Origin: Clostridium sp. C2-6-12
GTDB lineage: Bacteria > Bacillota > Clostridia > Clostridiales > Clostridiaceae
Length of the DNA stretch: 64,000 nt
Direction: 5' to 3'
NCBI RefSeq assembly: GCF_009928485.1
Contig: NZ_JAABNP010000018.1
Location: 50,207 to 114,206 of the forward strand
In this document: in pieces, positions 36,660 through 46,466 of the stretch
Layout: each line of letters opens with the position of its first letter
How positions within the stretch are numbered: the first letter of the stretch is position 1
Program-made: the position numbers and the translations under genes
The notes under the pieces: generated by a model
Seen by the model: the letters and a program-made list of their open reading frames with translations, nothing else
The model's database searches: none
Told to the model about the DNA's origin: nothing

Positions 36660-37185
36660 TCAAAAAAATGTTACTTATTGACGAATTCTATATTATCTTA
36701 TATTTGTCCATATGTCAACCAATGAAGGACAGGTGTGTTTCACTGAAGTTCGATTTTTTATATCCAAAACTACCATATTTGCTTTATAATGCTATGTTTC
36801 AACAGATTGAATATTTATATAAAAAAATCAAAACCCTTTTTCCAGTTGAAATGAAACAACTATGTAAAATAATTTTAAGTACATTCACCTCCTTATAAAC
36901 ATTTTTTCTACATTCCTGTTAATTACTTTATTTTTGTCTTTTCAAATATGATTACAGCGAAAAAATCATATTCACTTTAAAAATTCTTTATCTATGAATG
37001 AAGTAACAATATTTCTATTTCGGCTATACTTACTGTATTCATTATTGTTCAATGAAACATCCGAAATAAAGCTTCTATATGATATGTTATTTGTAACTTT
37101 TTTCATTTATTGCATTCATATGTTATTAAATATTTTTATATTTTTTATGAAAATATAATATTTTATATAAAACATTATATTTTTG
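36660..37185. other. Intergenic stretch between liv and lysP
   Basis: No convincing gene. A 76-codon open frame at 36668 has no ribosome site. Inverted repeats are seen at 36796-36856 (GTTTCAAC with GTTGAAATGAAAC) and 37017-37067 (ATTTCGG with CCGAAAT). Confidence 0.5.
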
Positions 37186-37214
37186 TTGACTTTTTTCTGT
37201 TTTGCCCACATAAT
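37186..37214 (+). promoter_or_regulatory. SigA promoter of the lysine riboswitch
   Basis: TTGACT (37186-37191), 17-base spacer, CATAAT (37209-37214). Transcription should start near 37221, just before the aptamer. Confidence 0.8.
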
Positions 37215-37242
37215 TATTAATAAATAACAAGTAAATAACTTA

Positions 37243-37410
37243 AGATAGAGGTGCGAAACTTAAAAGTAATATTATGGAGGTAAGCTCGTTGAAATAATAT
37301 GAAAGGATTTTTCGCCGAAGTATTTAGCAAATTGCTTTAATGCTATTTACTGGTCTTATGTAAAATATACATAAGACTGTCACAATTATTTTTGTGGAGA
37401 GCTATTTTCA
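37243..37410 (+). promoter_or_regulatory. Lysine riboswitch (L box)
   Basis: The aptamer core is recognisable: AGATAGAGGTGCGAA at the 5' end, GGAGGTAAGCTCGTTGAA, GAAAGGATTTTTCGCCGAAG, ACTGGTCTTATG / CATAAGACTGTCA and the closing TGGAGAGCTAT. Lysine binding favours the terminator at 37463-37497 and shuts off lysP. Confidence 0.93.
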
Positions 37411-37462
37411 ATAATTATTACGACCTTTTATATATATTTTTAATATATAATGCGCGTATTTT

Positions 37463-37497
37463 ATGTCATGAAGAAGCTTTCATGGCATTTTTTTATT
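37463..37497 (+). terminator. Riboswitch-controlled terminator
   Basis: ATGTCATGAA pairs with TTCATGGCAT around GAAGCTTT-type loop and is followed by seven T residues, between the aptamer and lysP. Confidence 0.88.
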
Positions 37498-37564
37498 GGT
37501 TAAATCACGATATTATCTTAGTTAGTTACTTATGGAAAATTAAAACCATAAGGAGGATACAAAA

Positions 37565-39049
37565 ATGAGTGAACAAAATCACGAATTAAAAAGAGGTTTA
37601 AAAGCAAGACATTTAAACATGATTGCTTTAGGAGGTTCTATTGGAACAGGTATATTTGTTGCAATGGGTGACACTTTAGGTCAAGCTGGTCCAGGAGGTG
37701 CTTTAGTAGCTTATGGACTTGTAGGTATTATGGTATATTTCTTAATTACAAGTCTAGGAGAAATGGCAACACATATGCCAATTTCAGGTTCATTTAGTTC
37801 TTATGCAACTAAATTTATTGATCCAGCTCTAGGCTTTGCACTTGGATGGAACTATTGGTATAACTGGGCTATAACAATAGCTGCAGAATTAGTTGCTGGT
37901 TCTTTAATAATGAAGTATTGGTTTCCTGATGTTAGTGGTTTCGTTTGGAGTGTATTATTTTTAGTACTTATTTTAGGATTAAATATTTTATCATCAAAAG
38001 CATACGGTGAATCAGAATACTGGTTTGCTGGTATAAAAGTAGTTACTGTTTTAGTATTTTTAGTAATTGGTATTTTAATGATAGTTGGAATAATGGGTGG
38101 GGAAAATGTAGGCTTCCATAATTATGTTATTGAAGATGGTCCTTTCCATGGTGGTATAAAATCTATCTTTGCTATATTTTTAATTGCAGGTTTCTCTTTC
38201 CAAGGAACTGAGCTTATAGGTATTGCTGCTGGTGAAAGTGAAAAGCCAGAAGAAACTATTCCTAAAGCTATAAAATCAATTTTCTGGAGAATATTAATAT
38301 TTTATTTAGGAACAATAATTATTTTAGGTGCTATAATACCATTTACTTCTGCAACAGTTGATACAAGTCCATTTACAATGGTATTTGAAAGAGCAGGTGT
38401 TGCTGGTGCTGCTTCTTTAATGAACGCTATTATATTAACTTCAGTTTTATCTGCTGGTAACTCTGGTATGTATGCATCAAGCAGAATGTTATTTTCAATG
38501 GCTAAAGAGGGAATGGCTCCAAAAATATTTGCTAACACTAATAAAAGAGGTGTTCCTGTAAATTCCGTAATAGCAACTACAATAATTGCTTCTGCTTGTT
38601 TCTTAACTGGTCTTTATGCAGAAAGTACAGTTTATGTATGGTTAATTGCTGCATCTGGACTTGCTGGATTTATAGCCTGGGTTGGAATTGCCGTATGTCA
38701 TTATAGATTTAGAAAAGCCTTTATTGCTCAAGGTAAAGATCCTAGCCAATTAAAATACAAAGCTTTATTTTATCCTTTCGGACCTATATTAGCATTACTA
38801 ATGTGTACAATCATAATCATAGGTCAAGGTTATTCTTGTATAAAGCCTGAAGGTATCGATTGGCAAGGTATGATTGCTTCTTATATTGGAATTCCATTAT
38901 TTTTAGTATTATACTTTGGATATAAAATAAAACATAAGACTAAAGTTATTCCTTTAACTGAAGTTGATTTAAGCTTCTCTGATGATATGCAAACTGTTAA
39001 AGCTGATGATACTGAAGATGAAGTACTTGAAATTCCAGAATTAAATTAG
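37565..39049 (+). CDS. lysP: Lysine-specific permease
   Basis: The 494-residue APC transporter has about 12 membrane segments and closely follows E. coli LysP: RGLKARHLNMIALGGSIGTG, GWNYWYNWAITIA, STKAYGE-type SKAYGESEYWFAGIKV, and TELIGIAAGESEKPEETIPK. It imports lysine with protons. AAGGAGG precedes the ATG, and the lysine riboswitch upstream confirms the substrate. A terminator follows at 39058. Confidence 0.95.
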   Translation: MSEQNHELKRGLKARHLNMIALGGSIGTGIFVAMGDTLGQAGPGGALVAYGLVGIMVYFLITSLGEMATHMPISGSFSSYATKFIDPALGFALGWNYWYNWAITIAAELVAGSLIMKYWFPDVSGFVWSVLFLVLILGLNILSSKAYGESEYWFAGIKVVTVLVFLVIGILMIVGIMGGENVGFHNYVIEDGPFHGGIKSIFAIFLIAGFSFQGTELIGIAAGESEKPEETIPKAIKSIFWRILIFYLGTIIILGAIIPFTSATVDTSPFTMVFERAGVAGAASLMNAIILTSVLSAGNSGMYASSRMLFSMAKEGMAPKIFANTNKRGVPVNSVIATTIIASACFLTGLYAESTVYVWLIAASGLAGFIAWVGIAVCHYRFRKAFIAQGKDPSQLKYKALFYPFGPILALLMCTIIIIGQGYSCIKPEGIDWQGMIASYIGIPLFLVLYFGYKIKHKTKVIPLTEVDLSFSDDMQTVKADDTEDEVLEIPELN

Positions 39050-39057
39050 TAAATAAT

Positions 39058-39104
39058 AGCTATAGTAAATTTATCTAAAAATAAATTTACTATAGCCTTT
39101 TTTA
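39058..39104. terminator. Terminator after lysP
   Basis: GCTATAGTAAATTTA pairs with TAAATTTACTATAGC and is followed by six T residues on the plus strand. Confidence 0.92.
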
Positions 39105-39166
39105 TGAAAATAATTTAGTTTTAATTTCAATAGCCATTCAAAAACTACAACTATAAAATTAACTCA

Positions 39167-39583
39167 TTAACATTTTTCTTTACATTTTTTATCCTCTGGA
39201 ACGTTAGTAGGATCTTGAATTAAAGTAGTAAAATAATAGTCATGTGTATGCCCATCTGCACGAGTTGTTGTTCCTTTTAATAAATGAATGTGTTTTCCAC
39301 CTGGAAGCTCTAAAGCTGGACCAGTAGTGTCACAAATCTCATGAAAATGATCATCGAAGGTATCTGTAAACACATTTACTTTGTGAATGTGAGATTTACC
39401 ACATTTAATTGGAGGCCCAGTTACACCAGCAATACGATGATTATGCAATACGCCTTCATCATCTTCTTCATAATCTGTACTTGATTCAAATTCATGATTA
39501 TGATTTTTCACTTTATAATAATTGTCTCTACATTTATTATTTTCTTCTGAATAAACATTATAGTTATTATAATTGTATCCCAT
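39167..39583 (-). CDS. YmaF family histidine-rich protein
   Basis: The 138-residue protein has the YmaF pattern of repeated His-x-His pairs: NHNHEF, LHNHRIAGVTGPP, GKSHIHKV, GKHIHLL and DGHTHDY. These could bind metals, although the function is unknown. There is no signal peptide. The N-terminus is Asn/Tyr-rich. ATG follows AAGGAGG. Related proteins occur in spore formers. Confidence 0.88.
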   Translation of the reverse strand: MGYNYNNYNVYSEENNKCRDNYYKVKNHNHEFESSTDYEEDDEGVLHNHRIAGVTGPPIKCGKSHIHKVNVFTDTFDDHFHEICDTTGPALELPGGKHIHLLKGTTTRADGHTHDYYFTTLIQDPTNVPEDKKCKEKC

Positions 39584-39672
39584 TTAGGCTTCCTCCTTAG
39601 TAGTTTGAGATACTATATATTATGTTCACTTTTATGTTTGTGTGCTTAAATACCAAATATGCCTATATTTTT

Positions 39673-40500
39673 TTATTTAAATTCACCATTTCCTAAATAT
39701 TTAAGATAATCCTTTTCTGATTTTTCATTATATTCAGGTCCCTTAAATCTTTCTATTATATTCCCGTCCTTTATTAAATAAGCAGCGAAAAGTCCATTAC
39801 TTGAAGCCTTATAAACATTTCTACTTGTCTTTCCTATAAAATAATATTTATCAACTTGATCTTCATTTTGAAAGGCAAATGCATAAGTTTCTTCTGTTAT
39901 TCCAAATTTCTTTGAAACTTCATCACTTGTTTTATCGTATATAAGTTTGTAGCCTCCAGTCTTACTATTAATATAACTTGAATCAGCTTCCTTTATAGCA
40001 TTTTTAGCATTTATTACTTCAGCAGCATCTTGGTCTGCTTTAATATCTCTAAGCCACCATCCATTTGCATCTAATCTATATCCATTTATAGTAGTATTTA
40101 CAGCCATTTCACCTGAATCCAACAAATAATACCATTTCCCCTTATATTCAAGCCAACCTTTTTTCATACTTCCATTATCATTTAAATAATACCACTTGCT
40201 TCCATCCATAATCCAGCCTGTTTTCATACTTCCATCATTGCCTAAAAAGTACCACTCTCCCCCTGTATTATACCATCCAGTTTTCATGACACCATTTTCA
40301 TCAGAAGTATACCATTTTCCGTTATCAATGAACCACCCTCTCTTCACTTCACCATTTTCGTAATAATACCAATTACCACTGTCATTATTCCAGCCATTGG
40401 TTATATCAGCTTTTGCTTCAATTCCTTTTAATATCACTGAAGCAACACTTATTACACCTAAAGTCAAAATCATTATTTTAGTTAACATTTTTCTTTTCAT
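39673..40500 (-). CDS. Secreted protein with cell-wall-binding repeats
   Basis: The 275-residue protein has a signal peptide (about 1-31, cut near AKA), then five to six 20-residue choline/glucan-binding repeats (GNWYYYENGEVKRGWF, GEWYFLGNDGSMKTGWI, SKWYYLNDNGSMKKGWL), a cap NTTINGYRLDANGWW, and a 120-residue C-terminal domain I do not recognise. It should bind teichoic acid or wall polymers. The same cap motif appears in two other proteins here. Confidence 0.88.
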   Translation of the reverse strand: MKRKMLTKIMILTLGVISVASVILKGIEAKADITNGWNNDSGNWYYYENGEVKRGWFIDNGKWYTSDENGVMKTGWYNTGGEWYFLGNDGSMKTGWIMDGSKWYYLNDNGSMKKGWLEYKGKWYYLLDSGEMAVNTTINGYRLDANGWWLRDIKADQDAAEVINAKNAIKEADSSYINSKTGGYKLIYDKTSDEVSKKFGITEETYAFAFQNEDQVDKYYFIGKTSRNVYKASSNGLFAAYLIKDGNIIERFKGPEYNEKSEKDYLKYLGNGEFK

Positions 40501-40637
40501 AATTTAGTCCTCTCTAAAAAAATTATTTATAATACCTAATCGTTAATATAATACAAATAAAAAATTTTATTTAAGGTCCATTTTATGATTATTATTCCAT
40601 TTTAAGAAAATATTAATATTTCCTTACACTTCTTAAA

Positions 40638-40685
40638 AAGAAAAGAAGAGCAAACCTTTATATAAAGTTTACTCATCTTTTCTTT
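40638..40685. terminator. Terminator between asparaginase and wall-binding gene
   Basis: AAGAAAAGA..GAG..AAACTTTA-type arms pair across 40638-40685 (AAGAAAAGA with TCTTTTCTT; AAACCTTTA with TAAAGTTT). It follows the asparaginase stop on the minus strand. Confidence 0.75.
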
Positions 40686-40708
40686 AAATTCTAAATATTT
40701 TTCATACT

Positions 40709-41704
40709 TTATGATATAGTTATTTCTCCTACATAACTTGTGCTAAATATTTCTTTAATTTTCTCAGTATCACTTGTTTTTCCAAGTGCCCACATAAGTT
40801 TCGTAACAGCAGCTTCAGTAGTCATATCATAACCTTGCAGCACTCCTTTTTCTAAAGCTAATTTTCCAGTTTCATATATTGAAAAATCACTTCTTTCATA
40901 AAGACACTGGCTACAGACAACTACGCTTATTCCTTTGTCAACTATTTTTTCTAATTTAGATATTAAATCTCTTCTAATAAAATGTAATCCGCCAGCACCA
41001 AAAGCTTCTATTACTATTCCTTTATAATTCATATTAAGAAGCATATCAAATATTTCTGGATTAAGTCCAGGCGTAAGTTTTATTAAAAATATATCCTTGC
41101 ATATATAATCTTGAAGCTTAAAGGCTCCGCTTACTGGCTTAATAACATCATGATTTATATGTAATCCAGCCGAATCTATAGTTGCTGCATATGGTGAATT
41201 AACACTTTCAAATGCATCAAAACCAGTAGTTCTAACCTTTACAGCACGACTTCCTAAAATAACTTTTCGATTAAATGCTACAAATACTCCTGCTGTACTA
41301 CTTGCAGCCATAGCAAGGGCACATCTCAAATTTTCAATTCCATCTGTTAAAGGATTAATTAAAGGCAGTTGTGAACCTGTAATAACTACAGGAATTGGAA
41401 TATTCTTCAACATAAAAGAAAGTGCTGCTGCTGTATATGCCATAGTGTCAGTTCCATGAGTAACTACTATTCCATCATAATCTTCACAGTTTTCAAATAT
41501 GCTGTTAGCAATCAACTTCCATTCCTCAGGCTGTATATTGGAACTATCAAGCTGAAGTATGTCTTTAGTCGTAATATTATAATTAGATGCTATTCCACCA
41601 ATTAAAGATAAAATACTATCACTTTGAATAGCTGGTACAAGACCATTTTCAGTTGGAGCAGATGCAATAGTCCCTCCTGTTGTTAAAAGTAATATGTTCT
41701 TCAT
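40709..41704 (-). CDS. ansA: Type I L-asparaginase
   Basis: The 331-residue protein has the two asparaginase motifs LLTTGGTIASAPTENG (first catalytic threonine) and GIVVTHGTDTMAYTAAA (second threonine, with aspartate). There is no signal peptide, so it is the cytoplasmic type I enzyme that turns asparagine into aspartate and ammonia. Size fits the 330-residue norm. Its own transcript ends at 40638. Confidence 0.93.
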   Translation of the reverse strand: MKNILLLTTGGTIASAPTENGLVPAIQSDSILSLIGGIASNYNITTKDILQLDSSNIQPEEWKLIANSIFENCEDYDGIVVTHGTDTMAYTAAALSFMLKNIPIPVVITGSQLPLINPLTDGIENLRCALAMAASSTAGVFVAFNRKVILGSRAVKVRTTGFDAFESVNSPYAATIDSAGLHINHDVIKPVSGAFKLQDYICKDIFLIKLTPGLNPEIFDMLLNMNYKGIVIEAFGAGGLHFIRRDLISKLEKIVDKGISVVVCSQCLYERSDFSIYETGKLALEKGVLQGYDMTTEAAVTKLMWALGKTSDTEKIKEIFSTSYVGEITIS

Positions 41705-41958
41705 AAATCAATCATCACTTTCTGTTAATATATTTTATTATATTTATAATATCACATAAAAACATTAGTATTTATAGTTTTCCTTTATTTTTTATTATTT
41801 TTTTATTTTATTGCAACACTCCCTGCTATTTAGCTTATTTTAATATTATGCTTAATTATATTTTTTTCACATTATATATTTTTATAATCTCTTCCGTGTA
41901 ACCATCTTTCTCAATTATCATAAAATGAAATTGATATAGCTTTACAAGGAGATTTTTA

Positions 41959-43281
41959 ATGAACGACAATAGCCTTTTCCATAATCCTTACACCCTTCCT
42001 CAAAATCATAATTCTCTTTTTGATGATGTAGTTGATAAATACAGTAAATTAGATAAAACAAGAACTTATGATTACTATGAAGATAGCAATAAAACTGATG
42101 ATATCAATTTATTTCGTGAACAACAATATTCCTTAACTTACAATAGAGCACCTGAACAAGATGTAAATAATATATTAAGACAACTTTCGAACAATCAGCC
42201 TCAACTTTTTTCTGATTTTCAGCCAATTATAGAAAATTATTTTAAAACCGCTATTTCGTTTACTTTAGATAACTATGAACAATATCCTGGAAACATAAAC
42301 CAAAGAATAAATAACCTCTATAATATTTTTAGGAGAAGGTATAATTCGCTTTTTATATCTTTACGTAATTCTGGTATTCCTAACAATATAATAGATCGTA
42401 CATTTAGAGCTATAATAGAATTTACGCTTAGAAATTTAAATCCTACACCCGTTCCAACTCCTCCTCCAGCTAACAGATGGAGCCAATGGGAAAATCTTGG
42501 TGGCATTTTAAATTTTGCACCTGCGGTTTCCTCATGGGCTACCAATAGACTTGATGTTTTTGTAGTAGCAACTGATAATGCCCTTTATCATAAATACTGG
42601 AATGGTTCTAGCTGGAGCGAATATGAAAATCTTGGCGGTATTTTAACCTCTGCTCCAGGAGCAGTTTCCTGGGGAAACAACAGAATTGATGTTTTTGGTA
42701 GAGGTACTACAAATACTATGTTTCATAAATGGTGGGATGGTTCCCGCTGGAGTGAATGGGAAGATCTTGGTGGAATCTTAACTTCTGCTCCTGGAGTTTC
42801 TTCTTGGGCTGCTAATAGACTGGATACTTTTGTCCGTGGAACCGATAATGCTCTTTATCATAAATGGTGGGATGGTTCTCGCTGGAGTGAGTGGGAAAAC
42901 CTTGAAGGAAATTTAACCTCTTCTCCTACTGCTGTTTCTTGGGGAAATAATAGAATAGATGTTTTTGCAAGAGGTCAAGGAAATCGTCTATATCATAAAT
43001 GGTGGAACGGATCTAACTGGAGCAACTTTGAAGACCTTGGTGGAAATATCTCTTCAGCACCTGCCGCATCTTCAAGAGCTGCTAATAGACTGGAAGTATT
43101 TGCAAGAAACCAAAACAATCAATTAATCGTTAAAACATGGAACGGTTCTCGTTGGAGCGACTTTGAAACTATTGGTGGCACAATTACCTCTGATCCAGCT
43201 GCTGTTTCCTGGGGACCTAATAGAACTGATGTATTTGCAAGAGGAACAAATAATGCTTTATGGCATATTTGGAAAGATTAA
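41959..43281 (+). CDS. PLL-like beta-propeller lectin with novel N-terminal domain
   Basis: Residues about 172-440 are six tandem repeats of about 45-47 residues, of the form WSEWENLGG.LTSAP..VSWG.NRIDVFARGT.N.LYHKWWDGS, which match the PLL (Photorhabdus lectin) family of sugar-binding propellers. A proline linker (PTPVPTPPPA) joins them to a 160-residue helical N-terminal domain that I do not recognise. There is no signal peptide or wall anchor, so it may be cytosolic, spore-associated or released by lysis. Repeats alternate in type: 2, 4 and 6 have SWGNNRIDVF, 1 and 3 have SWATNRLDVF. AAGGAG before the ATG. Confidence 0.85.
   Translation: MNDNSLFHNPYTLPQNHNSLFDDVVDKYSKLDKTRTYDYYEDSNKTDDINLFREQQYSLTYNRAPEQDVNNILRQLSNNQPQLFSDFQPIIENYFKTAISFTLDNYEQYPGNINQRINNLYNIFRRRYNSLFISLRNSGIPNNIIDRTFRAIIEFTLRNLNPTPVPTPPPANRWSQWENLGGILNFAPAVSSWATNRLDVFVVATDNALYHKYWNGSSWSEYENLGGILTSAPGAVSWGNNRIDVFGRGTTNTMFHKWWDGSRWSEWEDLGGILTSAPGVSSWAANRLDTFVRGTDNALYHKWWDGSRWSEWENLEGNLTSSPTAVSWGNNRIDVFARGQGNRLYHKWWNGSNWSNFEDLGGNISSAPAASSRAANRLEVFARNQNNQLIVKTWNGSRWSDFETIGGTITSDPAAVSWGPNRTDVFARGTNNALWHIWKD
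42475..43278 (+). repeat. Six tandem propeller-blade repeats, about 141 bases each
   Basis: The DNA repeats align to the blades listed for the lectin gene, with copies 2 to 4 most alike (TCATAAATGGTGGGATGG recurs). The alternation of blade types indicates doubling of a two-blade unit. Confidence 0.85.
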
Positions 43282-43352
43282 ATTAAAATTAATGATTAAT
43301 AACAAAAAATTCTTTATAAAGTTATATAATAGAAATAGAATTAATATAGATT

Positions 43353-43401
43353 GAAAACCATATATACTGAAATATTTTATATTTATATATGGTTTTCTTT
43401 T
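43353..43401 (+). terminator. Terminator after the lectin gene
   Basis: GAAAACCATATATA pairs with TATATATGGTTTTC and is followed by a T-rich stretch on the plus strand. Confidence 0.85.
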
Positions 43402-43447
43402 ATATTTTATTTAAAGTCTTTTATATTCAAGTATTTAAAGGAAATTG

Positions 43448-44563
43448 TCATACAACTTTTAATCTTGAAACTTGATTCAACCCTGCTCTAATTAATATTA
43501 ATATAGTAACCCAAGCAATTATTGTTAGTATTCCTTGAGAATATGGAAATTCACTTATATTACTTATTGGCATATCCCACACTGCATGAAGTATAACTGC
43601 TATGATGTAATATTTAAAAAACTCCAAATTAGTAATATGTTTAATTCTTAATCTATCATCTTCTTTAACCATGGCTAAAGAGGCCCCACACATTGCTGCC
43701 CACACAATATGGCCTCCAAAGGCTAAAGCACCTCTCATATATATTATTTTCATCATTACTGGGATTTCATATCCATAAGCAAATACATATCCAGCTGTTT
43801 CAAACACTGCAAAACCTGCACCAACTGCTGCACCTACTAAAAGTCCATTTAAAATATATTTTCGCTTACTTCCTCTTAAATAATATGCAACTACAATTAA
43901 TTTTCCTGTCTCTTCAATAAATCCCACCATAAATGCACCATAATAATCGATTTCTCCTATGATCACTATTCTGCTTAATACCATAGTTATTAATAAAGAA
44001 GAAACGCCGCCTATAAAAAATATTTTAACTACATCAAATATATTAACATTTCTTGGAGCATTTACTTCCCAGAAAAATATAAGAAGTGTAAATGGAATTA
44101 TAAATGCTCCTATAAAAATAATCCCTGGAAATGCTAAAACATTTCTAAAGACTCTTAGCAAAGTTACTAACGCAATAAATGTAAAAGTAAACAAAATAAA
44201 AATTCTAGAATAAAGCCATGGTTTAGGCCACTTTGAACAAATTTCACTTGCTTTAGGTGCTGTCTGCAAAGTACCACAGATAAAAGTATTCTCTCGTTCC
44301 TCTAAAGTGTGTTTCTTAAATACATTTACTACAAGATCTAACAATCTTAATTTTGTTTGGCCATTATTATCCTTTGACTTATCTGAACAACTTGAACAAA
44401 CACTGTTATTATCTTCCTCTGACCTAATTTCCTTTTTACTAATTTCACTTTCATTAGTATTAATTATAATATTATCTATTTTTAAACCACACATATTGCA
44501 AAACTCTGAATCATCAAAAACCTTTTCTCCACAATTAGGACAAAACTTAATATTTGGGGTCAT
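43448..44563 (-). CDS. PrsW-family protease with N-terminal zinc ribbon
   Basis: The 371-residue protein starts with a zinc ribbon CPNCGEKVFDDSEFCNMC. A linker follows, then about eight membrane helices with the PrsW motifs GFIEETGKLIVVAYY (catalytic glutamates), AFGGHIVWAAMCGA and LHAVWDMPI. PrsW cuts anti-sigma factors within the membrane. No sigma/anti-sigma pair is near. AGGAGG precedes the ATG. Confidence 0.9.
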   Translation of the reverse strand: MTPNIKFCPNCGEKVFDDSEFCNMCGLKIDNIIINTNESEISKKEIRSEEDNNSVCSSCSDKSKDNNGQTKLRLLDLVVNVFKKHTLEERENTFICGTLQTAPKASEICSKWPKPWLYSRIFILFTFTFIALVTLLRVFRNVLAFPGIIFIGAFIIPFTLLIFFWEVNAPRNVNIFDVVKIFFIGGVSSLLITMVLSRIVIIGEIDYYGAFMVGFIEETGKLIVVAYYLRGSKRKYILNGLLVGAAVGAGFAVFETAGYVFAYGYEIPVMMKIIYMRGALAFGGHIVWAAMCGASLAMVKEDDRLRIKHITNLEFFKYYIIAVILHAVWDMPISNISEFPYSQGILTIIAWVTILILIRAGLNQVSRLKVV

Positions 44564-44706
44564 AACTTTAATCCTCCTTGATTTACTTTAAGTATTTTCC
44601 CCAAATATTATTTTTCCAATTCATTTTTTTATAATTTAATCTAAAGTAATTTATAATTTTTATTATTTACTTTATCATTTCAAAAAATTTCAAACCTTCT
44701 TTACAT

Positions 44707-45168
44707 TTACTTTATGTTGTCATCCAAGTCATTTATCATAATAGAAATCAAATCATCTAAAGAAATATTTTGTAAACTTTCTGGCATTTTAAAATTAGGA
44801 TCATTTAAATCTCCACCCATTTTCTTAATAATTTGCTTTGCTTTTTCACTCTCTCTTTCTTCTGAAGAATTTATAATCACCTTATAATTTACATCGGCAA
44901 TTTCTTCAAAGCCCCCCATTCCGCTCACCATAGGACTTGCAGCTGCTAGTGGGCCAAGACTTGGGTCAGTTATTGGTTCATCACTTGAAAGCACATAACT
45001 TGCTAAACTGTTTGTACTGCTAGCAGTTCCAGGCATATTTGTTCCTGAATTATTATTCCCTGTATAATGGTCATTTATATCCACTACAGCATTTATCCCA
45101 ACTTTTTTCAATGCTTCTACCGCTTCATTTGCAGCCTTAATTCCGCTAAAAAAACTTTCTATCTTCAT
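44707..45168 (-). CDS. Unrecognised protein, perhaps ferredoxin-fold stress protein
   Basis: The 153-residue protein starts at the ATG at 45168, six bases after AGAGGTG. It has a beta-alpha unit at the N-terminus (MKIESFFSGIKAANEAVEAL), a low-complexity middle rich in N, S, T and G, then a beta-alpha unit (NYKVIINSSEERESEKAKQI). This resembles the layout of the YflT/GSP17M general stress proteins, but the match is loose. It lies 72 bases before the DUF3810 gene's stop on the same strand and downstream of it. Confidence 0.7.
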   Translation of the reverse strand: MKIESFFSGIKAANEAVEALKKVGINAVVDINDHYTGNNNSGTNMPGTASSTNSLASYVLSSDEPITDPSLGPLAAASPMVSGMGGFEEIADVNYKVIINSSEERESEKAKQIIKKMGGDLNDPNFKMPESLQNISLDDLISIMINDLDDNIK

Positions 45169-45240
45169 AAAAAACACCTCTAACTTAAATTATTATGTTA
45201 AAGGTATCTTTTCACAATAGTTCATTTATTATTCTTAAAT

Positions 45241-46353
45241 TTAATTAATGTAATTAGTAAAATCGAACTGTTTTTCGTATCCCGAAATCAACAATTTTAC
45301 CACAGCATTATAACTTCTTATTCCTTCTTCCTGACCAGTTGCTTTTAATAATTTATCATAAGTTTCACTATGAATTTCAGAGATTTTTCCTCTATAACTA
45401 TTCCAATACAATGAATCATTTTTTAATTCTCTTTTTACATTATCAGAAAGTTCATTATTTATTTTTTTGAATTCTTCTAAATTTGAATTATATAAATCAT
45501 TCATACAATAAGAATATGCCATTAAATATCCACTATATTGATATTCAAGTTTTTTTGAATTTATACAAGCTAAAAAACTTATATAATTAGCTTCATATTC
45601 ATTGTTAAACCCCCTTACATGGCTTAATTCATGACATATTGTACTTGGGACATTACATTTAGGCATATCATTGTTGTAATTTGCCTCTAAAGTAAAATCA
45701 GTTTCTCCCTCTAGAAACTGATAGGACATAGTCCTAGAAAAAACATACGGTTTAGGATAGGTATAAAAACCTTCTAAATCAGAATTAATGGAGCTCAAAT
45801 TCTTCATACTCTCTATTCCATCTTCCTTTATACTGTCATCCAATTTCAAAAATCCATTTTCATCTCTATTAACTTTATCATCTAATTCATTAAGTTTTTC
45901 TTTTAACTTTCCACAAAGTACACTCAGTTTTTCTTCTGAACCTTCTTCTATTTTTAATCCTGTAGACGTAACAAAATCAGTTCTAAAAGAATTTACACCT
46001 AAAGTTATCATGTTTAAAAAAATAAATATAGATATATACATTAATAAATTACTTACAACTCTTAGTAGAATCTCCTTAATAAAAAGCTTTCTCTTAAACC
46101 TCAAAACTATATACATTATTATTTTATAAATAATAAACAATAAAAATCCATATAAAACCATTTCATAAATTGAAAAGGAAACTACTGAAATCAATCTTCC
46201 TATAGTGTTTATTAATGTTAAATAGATATATTTATAATAAATATCAGCAAATTTAGGAACAACCCTTGAAAAAATAAATAGAATACCACTTATCCCAAGG
46301 AGAGTTCCACTTATTATAAACTGATTTTTAAGTGATAACTTTTGAATTTTCAC
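45241..46353 (-). CDS. DUF3810 metallopeptidase-like membrane protein
   Basis: The 370-residue protein has three or four N-terminal membrane helices (about 10-120) and an extracellular domain with ICHELSHVRGFNNEYEANY, an HExxH zinc motif followed by an acidic ligand. This is the DUF3810 family. Its substrate is unknown. The start is GTG (46353), seven bases after GGAGG; the in-frame ATG 11 codons earlier lacks a site. Confidence 0.88.
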   Translation of the reverse strand: MKIQKLSLKNQFIISGTLLGISGILFIFSRVVPKFADIYYKYIYLTLINTIGRLISVVSFSIYEMVLYGFLLFIIYKIIMYIVLRFKRKLFIKEILLRVVSNLLMYISIFIFLNMITLGVNSFRTDFVTSTGLKIEEGSEEKLSVLCGKLKEKLNELDDKVNRDENGFLKLDDSIKEDGIESMKNLSSINSDLEGFYTYPKPYVFSRTMSYQFLEGETDFTLEANYNNDMPKCNVPSTICHELSHVRGFNNEYEANYISFLACINSKKLEYQYSGYLMAYSYCMNDLYNSNLEEFKKINNELSDNVKRELKNDSLYWNSYRGKISEIHSETYDKLLKATGQEEGIRSYNAVVKLLISGYEKQFDFTNYIN

Positions 46354-46421
46354 ATCAATACCTCCGTCACCTTTATTGGATTTCATTTTCTTAAACTCAT
46401 TGCTTCGATTGTTCCTAAATA

Positions 46422-46452
46422 ATTAAAGGAAGTCTATATGACTTCCTTTAAT
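46422..46452. terminator. Terminator after the TPR gene
   Basis: ATTAAAGGAAGTC pairs with GACTTCCTTTAAT around five bases, 15 bases after the TPR stop (minus strand). Confidence 0.88.
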
Positions 46453-46466
46453 GTTTTCAAATATGA

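Noticed and set aside
36668..36898. 76-codon plus-strand open frame
   Set aside because: No ribosome site, no family-like pattern, and it lies in an AT-rich spacer with hairpins.
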